Source: Hyaloperonospora brassicae (taxonomy: Eukaryota; Oomycota; Peronosporomycetes; Peronosporales; Peronosporaceae). Taken from it: 64,000 nucleotides of DNA. A program made the translations under genes and the position numbers. Below, piece by piece: positions 56,101-64,000 of this stretch. How positions within the stretch are numbered: the first letter of the stretch is position 1; the number at the start of each line of letters is the position of its first letter. The notes below the pieces were generated by a model, which was given only the letters and a program-made list of their open reading frames with translations, had not been told where the DNA came from and did no database searches. The DNA lies in the NCBI GenBank assembly GCA_947650285.1, contig CANTFL010000040.1, positions 1 through 64,000 of the forward strand. The letters are read 5' to 3'.

Positions 56101-59100
56101 AACCAGTCTGACCAACTAACGTCACGGACCATCCCGTGCACAGCTTCCGAAGTTTATCATCGGCGTGTGTGGTGTGTTGCCGGATCACAGGTAATTGATA
56201 TTCACCGTTGATGGCTTGTATTAAGATTGCAGGGTAGCATCCGGCATCGAGGCGAGGTAAAAACTGGATACGGCAGTTCAACGACAAAAGTCGTCATGTC
56301 CAACGCACAGAGAGCTATCACCGCGGTTTGGACTTATGGTCCAACTGCCATAGTATCCAGTACTGAACCCATGACTTGGTGCTGTCTGAACCAGCTCCGG
56401 ATCGCTGCTGTGTTTGCTGAAATTTGTTCCGTGATATCTGGCACGGCCGTAGACGCTACTGTAGCAGACGCGGTGTGGGTATCATGTGCGCTATCTTTGC
56501 TCGCATGGTATCAGTGCGGTCATCATGAGATCGTTAGTGATCCATTGGTGCCAGGATCCCAAAGCTATCTGGACACTCTATGCGATCAAATAGGCGATTG
56601 ACGGGACAGTGGAAAACTTTTATCTTAGTCTGATTCTGCTATGATGCCTGATGAGTCATAAATCTTTTACATTCGCATTATCTCGCTCCACTGGAAGCGT
56701 AGCATTAGCGGCTCAGGGTGACGTAGTTATATCTTCTCCAGCCAGACCATTTATGTTCATAGGACTTATTAATTTACCGTACTTTTTGCCATAGTTTATC
56801 TAATTTCTTAAAGTGCAGCTGTCCGAATCATGGGGGCATGGACGCAGAACGACCGCCGGAACAGATCAGAAGACACTGGCGAAACAGAGCAGGCGGCAAG
56901 CGTGGAATGTTGCGTAACTTCGATCCCAGGGCCTTTCATCCAGCTCAACATACATCTCGCCTGATATAGTCGCAGCGTGCTGGACCTTGCAGTCGATCGC
57001 AGTCTTTGTTTTCGAAGTTATTTTGGCTAATCAGCGTGTAAATGGTTTTAGTTTGTACCTTTACTTCGTTACTTACGCTGTTGCGCGGTTCGCCGCAGCA
57101 CTTGCGGGCGATACTCGTACTCCTACCGCAGCAATCGTTTATATTTGTTTACTAGAGTAAAACGTTCCCCATCACTACTAGTCTCATGTTCAATAGCCTC
57201 TTCGATTGCATGGCTGGTCCTCGAAGAAACAATCACGATAAGTTGCGGCAGCTCGATTAGTCTTCGCGGCTGCCGGACTAAGTACGCCACCCGCTATTGG
57301 GCTGCTCCTTGTGATAGAGCCAACGCACGCGCGATCGCAAGCGATGATATCGATTGCGGAAAATTTTAGCATCCGTGTCTGTTTCTGGACCCACCGTGGC
57401 GACCGGGGACCACAACCCATTAAAACCTTCTGCTCACGAACCGCTCACATGCACTGGACACATTCCTACGAAAATGCGGAAGGAGCTGGCTTAAACTGAA
57501 CTGCGGCCGGTTTTTTATTTCAGGCCATTCGTATCCTTAGTCGGGTGAGGTGACTGCTAGCTGAATTTGGTCGTGTTCAGTGCGCTGGGCTTGACAGGAG
57601 ACGTCAAAACCAATTAATGTGACTTATTATCCTTAAATTAGTGGTCGACTGCGGATGACTTCGCAACATCTCTATAGATTCAGTCGTGAGCACAGTCTCA
57701 GTTACCGCGGGACGCTAGTCCCACGTTTTCTTGTGTGCGTTAGGGTCAAACACTCGGTCGATGTCGGACCAGAAGTACGAGAAGCAGTAGCTCCTGATGA
57801 GATTCTACCAATAGGGGTAGAGCTAGTGCGATCCTTCGCTTGCTAAGTCCGGTGAAGTTTCTGCAATACCTTCGTTAATAGAGGGCTGTATTCGTCTGTC
57901 TTCAACTTTGCCGTGGTCGCCACCAGAGTATCCGCCGATGCAGAGACATGCTGCTAGCAACCTGCAACGTCCAATTTTGTTGAAATTCTACTCAATGACG
58001 TACTGAAGAGCTGTCTGTACGCATGGATGCTCACGGTGATACTCTACTCAAAAGTGTGAAACAATTCCACAGCACCTGAAACACGAGTGATGAAGCGAGT
58101 ATTAGGTGATCAGGGAACGCGTTAATAGTGCAGAATATGGAATAGGAATATTGTCGTATCGAAGGTCGCGATTTGCGTAGTTATCTAAAGTTGTTTGGGA
58201 CATGGCACCGTGTTGAAGTTTTATGAAAACGATGGAAGCATACGTCATCAAGCCGTGGGAGCAACCACGAGTCATGATTGTTACCAAAAAGGACACACTG
58301 GAGGTCAATATTGCTTGAACCGAGCTAGCCGCCCCTTCATTGACCCGAAACCTCGCTTGGTCGTGGCATAGATGGAAACCGGATGACATAGTCGGTAGCG
58401 AAGGAGCAGTAGTGTCGTCGCGCTTTATGGTGGCAAGAAAAAGAAACTGAAGACACTCCACGAGAAGCGGAATCAACTTCACATACCAGCTTGCAGTAGC
58501 TTATTGGTAAGGCACAAATGAAATGTGTTGTCTCGTGATTGATAGGTTAGCTTGACACGTTCGACAGGTTCCCGACATTTGACATCGGGTTCCGTCTCTC
58601 CTTAACGGCAGAACAAGATTTGTAGAATCAACGTCTTCTCACCGATGTACTGAGGCATGCGCGAGTACGGAGGTACACTTACAATTATCGTTTCTTTCAG
58701 GTAAGCTGGAAAAATTAAACACAATTACCCGCTCAGCCCGCAGGCGCGTGTAGACCAGACACTCAAGTGCTGACGGAAGAATGACGCCCTCCATATCCAT
58801 GCCGAAAGAGCCTTCTATTCCAGCAAAACCTTTCGGCGCAGATCAACATCCGTTTTCTCCAGACACGTCCTAGTGGATGTACGGATCTGTATCGCCCTGC
58901 GGTCATCCAGTCCACCCAAATCTGAAGCACCGGATCCGGATTAGTCGCATGGCCCGACTCGACCAACCTGGAATCTAGTTGGCTATTGAGCGCTTGGGAA
59001 ACTTAGTTTTTTTGGCTGTTTAAGTCGCTCGAGTCGGTGAAACGGACTGTGTCAGATATTGGAACTATTAAATTGGCGGCCTTCGGTAGGCAAAATTCGT

Positions 59101-62100
59101 CAAGTTCCGGTCGGCAATACTCTCCGAGTCCCGGACGGAAAAATTAAACAGATTACGATTAGCTTAAATTGTTGATGATGGCGTTTCATTAAAGTTCGTT
59201 GACCGCATCTGCGTACGAAAGACAAACTGATGTCTCTTAATGACGAGGCTCGCGACCATGTCCCGCACCAGTCTTTACCGAATTTGAGGCGCATGAGTGA
59301 GACCTTACCACCGCCGCTGTCTCAACCCGACTACTCGGTATTCCTTGACCTGGGAGTCCCCTAAACATTCTCAACGATCTTCCTAGTCGGCTGAATCGCA
59401 GCGCAGTGAATGTCGCTGCCGTCGGCAGTGCGCGTGAGCTGTTGACACCCTTCTTTGTGTCACGATTATTTTTCTGCGTACGAGGTAACAGATATGTAAG
59501 CTAAACCGAGAATTGATACTTCTCTTCAGGCATAGGGCGATGTGATACAGATACACATAGCGGATATTATCCGTGCAAAAGCAAGTCGTGTGCTTTTGTA
59601 TATATAATACCAACAATACGGCTAAAATCTAGCATCTCATCGTCGGTCTCTGTTAAGTCCTGCGCGTCTCAGGTCAAATTTTGGGATCAAGAATAATAAT
59701 AGGGTCATCCTGAAGATACGGCAGCACCGATTACTGCGCTGCCACTGGCTTCGGCATCATTACTGACTGCAAATAGGTGTGATGATGGACTAGGTACCTA
59801 ATGCTAGATGCAATGAGTATTAAGCTTACAACGAGATGGTGGGAAGGGCTCAAAACGTCTTGATGAATTCATGGTTTTGCGGTAGACGTTTAATTTTGAA
59901 AACTGCAAGTTTAAAGGCGGATTAAAAACAACATCTTCACAAAGAAGAGCATCAGTGGTTGGCTTGTACGACAGTCTTGATTTTATATTTTTCACCCGTT
60001 TACAGCGTTAACGCGGTAGACTTGGACAACGCGTTGATGCGTGATCCTTCTCTTTTATTCGCGGATGTAATTCGATAATTGGTATTTTGAGCTTAGAGAA
60101 GTGACTCAATGAAACTTACTTAATCACTGATAATTCTTCGCCAGATCGCTGTCACAAAAGACATATCTGGAAATCAATTGGACTCAATAGAATTCTGTTT
60201 GCCATTTCATGATGTTTCGATCCAGTTGAGTACCTCTGTACGTGTTACACGGTGCAAACACGTTTGATTGTCGAGTACAAGAAAAATTGAGTTGGTTGTT
60301 TGATGCAAAATGTGAAGTTAAGTCTTGCGCTTAGAGATAGCTGGATTATCATTGCAATCGCAGCAATACACGGACTCATAATGTATGCCAACGCTAAGTT
60401 TGCAGTGACCGATGCTAGAGTTATATATATGTGATTGCTTTTAGCCATGCGTGCTTCCCAATCTTATTTATTGCTAGGATCTTCAGGGCATATTTTCGTA
60501 TATCATATATAAATAAATCTCTTCGATCGATTGATTCCAATTTCGACATAATATGCCAAAGCTTGATGCTTCTATCTTCTCCTGTATTATATAATACGCA
60601 GATCCAGAAGCGACGCCAAACTACATACTTAGAGAATGATTCATGCAACTAATTTGTCCCATTTCTTGCTAGAATGTCCTTTGCCGGATTATGTGTTTAT
60701 AACAACAAATAAGTGCGTATTTTTGTCGATCAGGTATCTCCTTACAATATGCTTATGTACTATTTGATACCCATTAATATGCTTAGATATACTATAGTCC
60801 ATCACCTCGGTAGACTAATGGTCCCAATTCTACGGCAAATTGCAGTCATCATAAACAATGGCATTCTGGCCGCTGGATCGAATGTACCCCAAAAAACTTT
60901 TTCTTTACTTGTCAATTCACTAATGTCAAAAATTAGGGCTTACCATTGAATGCCTTTTTTTACCATAAGTCTTCAACTCGTACCACCTACATTTTTTGGG
61001 TTTGCCTTTGTCGATATTACCTCGATTAAATCTCTTGGATCATCTATTTCTGCCTAAGTGCATCCATTCTATCGGTTAATGCCTATCAAATCATGCTTTC
61101 AATCGTGACCGTAAAATGTCTTGAACGCTGAGTGGCTATTGTAATTTTTCCCGTGGACATTCTTGTCATTCATCTACCGAATGAGAGAGAGAGACCGTGT
61201 TTCAGTGACACATTGGCTACACAAATATATATTCACAAGGGATGTACTTCTGGTCAGGCAATCGAAGTTCCGTTTATATCTTTTAAATTCTAAGTAGCAT
61301 CATGCTGCTACATTTTCCTTCCTCATTTGGATATACATCCAGGGTATAAGGATGACGCTTTCAAAAGACTGAAATTACCGTGGAGCATCTCATTAAGATT
61401 TCTCACCAATCTCAAAAGACTAAACACGTTGCCATTGAATCCGAGGTATTTTTGCGAAATAACACTAGAAAATTTGAGTAAATTTCGATTTCAAATGGTA
61501 TGATGCAACTTTTGCTCCGCACATGATGACATCTGCCATCAAATCTATGTTGTCGTCATTGGCCTCGAACACGCATGTTCGTACTAACTTTCCCCTATTT
61601 TTTCTATTTCTTGATGCTCAACATCAATTCTCCGATGTCGTTACCTTAAGTGTTGTCGGCATTAAAGTATTGTGTGCAATCATTGCGGCGCATGCTATCT
61701 TCAAGACCATGTGCAACACGTCCTCTTCATCTCGTCAAGAAAATATTGATATCAACCGCAAAAACCTGACTTCAACTTCACATGCGACGCCTCATCTCAT
61801 TCCTTCCATCAATCACGACGAGAACGTCGTCAAAGGCATCTCCTGAATATGAAATAGATAGAGGGCGGTAATTTATAGACGATTTAAAATGCTACACGCA
61901 AGGCAACAATGAGTTACGATTTGTTCTCTATTGATTATTAAATTCACATTTACTATGTATTCAGCATAGCCCATACATACACAATCACGGCATAATTGTG
62001 ATGCTTACGATAGCCTGGTGTTGCCAAAATGCGTACATGCCCCCAAAGTTCCAAAGCATCGAATTTGATATCTGTCGGCTTCACGTCAAACATCATTTTG

Positions 62101-62850
62101 TAAACCATTTATTGTAGCCTTTGTTATATATGCAGTTATAAGAAGAAATTGCAATTTGCACAGCTTCGGTGATGGGCACACTTCTTACCAGATTAATGGC
62201 AATTAATTGTACCGATGTAGTGCAAGGGTGTGTGCTCTTGAACCCACGCACACGGCGCGTGCAGGAATTAGAAATTGTAAGTTATTTGAGCAAGAAATTG
62301 CTCATAGTCAGGAAAGAGTTAAAATGTATTGAGTATCGTTATTTTTTTAAAGTAAATATTCTAACTTACATGAACTAGATTTTATAGTCCACAACTATAT
62401 AGCGAGATGCAGAATCTCGCTAATCACCCATTGTGCAAGTTCAGCAGCGTGCGGTGATTTTATGATTAACATCTTGGCCCAAGTTCACCAATACTGTAGT
62501 GGAGCGGTGCTGATCATCACCGATATAGGTAACCTACTTTCAATATTGACTCGCAACCCGAATGTTTTTGTAAAATCTCATCACTTAAGACAATATTTAT
62601 ATCAACACAATTCGTGCCAATGACATGCAACAGGCTCACGCCGTTACAAGCATAGACCAGATTTTGCACTAAAAATCCTACGTGGTACATTATATTTCTC
62701 GGCATGGCCATCAGTGATGATGTATACTCAGATAGTTTATACGAGGCTGTTTCGGCCGAACTTTTACATGTTCGATGCCATGCGCGCGTACCATTTTGAA
62801 TTGTGCATAAGGAATTCTCGACAATTTTCTCAGTCATAGTTTGTTCTACT
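53170..62850. other. Long region without recognisable genes
   Basis: Frames of up to about 125 codons occur: 56227-56601 plus, 58482-58102 minus, 61523-61846 plus with a hydrophobic stretch near residues 40-65. None matches a family I know, none begins with a convincing secretion signal plus an RXLR-type motif, and base composition is uniformly AT-leaning. It most likely consists of old, unrecognisable repeats. Confidence 0.5.
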
Positions 62851-63104
62851 TGTTGATGGGTGCACTGTCAATGCACGGTCAACAAAGCCAACTGTGATTT
62901 GCTACGCACAAGTGACAAGACAGCGATGATACGACAGGGTGTAAACGGTTCACGTGCAGTCTGATGATTCTAGAACTACCTTGAGTGTATGTTCTAGAAT
63001 CCATCAAGATCAGGGAAAGCTACAAGGTAGAAGAAGATAACACGACGAGTAAGTTCATAGGAAAACTAATTCAATACACTTTCCAATTTTCCTTCGACAT
63101 AACA
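62851..63104 (+). repeat. 5' LTR of a Ty1/Copia element (about 254 bp)
   Basis: It starts TGTTGATGGG and ends GACATAACA, with short inverted ends TGTT/AACA. The 3' boundary is well fixed by the primer site that follows directly. The 5' boundary is less sure; TGTTCTACT at 62842 is an alternative. The partner LTR lies outside the window. Confidence 0.6.
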
Positions 63105-63116
63105 GGTTATGAGCCC
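63105..63116 (+). promoter_or_regulatory. Primer binding site, half-tRNA type (initiator Met)
   Basis: GGTTATGAGCCC begins immediately after the LTR. It is complementary to the anticodon stem-loop of eukaryotic initiator tRNA-Met (GGGCUCAUAACC), the internal priming mode known from Drosophila copia and yeast Ty5, not to a tRNA 3' end. ATG of gag follows 34 bp later. Confidence 0.8.
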
Positions 63117-63150
63117 AAGAGCTTAAGGACCCCTGCCAGAAGCCAGTACG

Positions 63151-64000
63151 ATGAAGAAACCCGATGACCTGCTTGGAACAGACAACTACTTCCATTGGGA
63201 ATTCAATATGAAGATGACACTTGCGAGGAAGGGCCTGCTAGAGCACATCTTGGAAGTGAAGTCGGAGCAGGAGATGACGGAGGATTGGAAGGTCAAGGAC
63301 ATGAAGGCGTTTGCTATTATTGCTCAAGGGATCGAAGTAAAGCATCAGACGAAGATCCGACATGCTCGCACTGCGAAGGAAGCATGGGAAACACTACGCG
63401 ACTACTACAACAAGACAAACCTTCAGAATCCAGTGGCACTGACACGTCGATTGCACGAATTTCGTATGGATGAGGGAGGCGACATGGTGAGCCACCTCGA
63501 CCGTTTCGATGAACTTGTTTTGAGTATGGAGGCGGTGGGCGATACCATGGACGACGCACGCCAGATGACAGTTCTGCTGAGTAGCTTACCGGCAGAGTAT
63601 GAGATGATTGTGTCCATCATTGAGAATTCCATGGGTGTGACGATGGTGGATATGAAAGAAAAGCTGTTGAAGGAACACAAGAAGAAGCAGCAGCAAGAGG
63701 TCTCCGAAGGAGCTTTCCGCGTTGGTCGTGGAGGCCATAAACAGGATCGTGGTCGTGGAATGCGCAAACAACGTGGTGCAGAAGAGAGCTGGAAGAAGAA
63801 ACAGCCGTTTCGTGGGAAGTGTCACCGCTGTAACAAGATCGGACACAAGCAGTTTGAGTGCCGATCTGCCACCAAGAATGATGGAAATGAAATGGCATTC
63901 ACGGCCACAAACGGATTAAAAAAAGGATGGTTGTTGGACAGCGGCGCCTCGTCACATATGACCCCAGCCGAAGAAGATTTCTTTGAGTACGAGAAATTGA
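63151..64000 (+). CDS. Ty1/Copia gag-protease, 5' part, open to the window edge
   Basis: The ATG at 63151 begins MKKPDDLLGTDNYFHWEF, and all 283 codons to the end of the window are open. The gag/UBN2-type capsid occupies about residues 5-140, with YFHWEFNMKMTLARKGL, AKEAWETLRDYYNKTN and QMTVLLSSLPAEYEMIV. A basic linker (about 165-220) precedes an intact knuckle, CHRCNKIGHKQFEC (CX2CX4HX4C), near residues 227-240. The protease active site WLLDSGASSHMTP follows near residues 262-274. Gag packages element RNA and the protease matures the polyprotein. There are no stops or shifts, unlike nearly every other element here, so the copy may be young; integrase and RT would lie beyond 64000. Confidence 0.93.
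   Translation, partial: MKKPDDLLGTDNYFHWEFNMKMTLARKGLLEHILEVKSEQEMTEDWKVKDMKAFAIIAQGIEVKHQTKIRHARTAKEAWETLRDYYNKTNLQNPVALTRRLHEFRMDEGGDMVSHLDRFDELVLSMEAVGDTMDDARQMTVLLSSLPAEYEMIVSIIENSMGVTMVDMKEKLLKEHKKKQQQEVSEGAFRVGRGGHKQDRGRGMRKQRGAEESWKKKQPFRGKCHRCNKIGHKQFECRSATKNDGNEMAFTATNGLKKGWLLDSGASSHMTPAEEDFFEYEKL

Noticed and set aside
61523..61846. 107-codon frame with a hydrophobic segment as a membrane protein
   Set aside because: It has one hydrophobic stretch only, sits in AT-rich decayed sequence, and shows no family resemblance or codon bias.
53170..62850. Search for RXLR or Crinkler effectors, tRNA and rRNA genes
   Set aside because: I saw no frame with a signal peptide followed by RXLR/EER or LxLFLAK-type motifs and no cloverleaf-like or rRNA-like sequence; a covariance-model and HMM search would be needed to exclude them fully.

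Overview
The window looks like a repeat-rich, gene-poor stretch of a eukaryotic genome, most likely a peronosporalean oomycete (Phytophthora or a downy mildew). The basis is the type of its Ty3/Gypsy chromovirus pol proteins, a very long L1-like LINE with a CCHC ORF1 and zf-RVT tail, and a Ty1/Copia gag with a half-tRNA primer site. The genus is inference. I recognise no complete host gene, tRNA or rRNA, no bacterial or viral genome and no CRISPR array.

Layout. 1-4838: a 4.8 kb inverted repeat made of two mirrored 5' halves (LTR plus gag) of one Gypsy family, called P here, with a 14-bp minisatellite inside each LTR. 6371-14352: Gypsy-A1, minus strand, both LTRs, decayed gag/PR/RT/RNaseH/INT, a chromodomain, and a plus-strand accessory ORF. 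15159-15599 and 16606-17068: solo LTRs. 18066-25724: Gypsy-B, minus strand, both LTRs, broken gag and protease but an 890-residue RT/RNaseH/INT frame with all catalytic residues, and its own unrelated plus-strand ORF. 26490-26657: a small GC-rich possible host-gene scrap. About 27700-36950: a decayed 9 kb LINE, minus strand. 37482-37953: solo LTR with a perfect 5-bp duplication. 38716 to about 45440: Gypsy-A2, plus strand, 5' LTR only, decayed. About 45.4-62.8 kb: degenerate unique sequence with a paired inverted dispersed repeat. 62851-64000: the 5' end of an apparently intact Ty1/Copia element that runs off the window.

Three observations stand out. First, Gypsy-A1 is packed from LTR to LTR, coding sequence included, with short perfect inverted repeats (arms of 7-14 bp, tiny loops), far above chance, and the LTR stems covary between copies. 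Second, two Gypsy families each carry an accessory gene on the strand opposite gag-pol, between integrase and the 3' LTR, ending in a predicted coiled coil that overlaps the pol tail; in family A the same frame can be followed in two diverged copies. Third, family P survives as a mirror-image LTR-gag/gag-LTR structure.

Most ORFs are pseudogenes. The only frames likely to encode working proteins are the Gypsy-B pol and the Copia gag/protease at the right edge.
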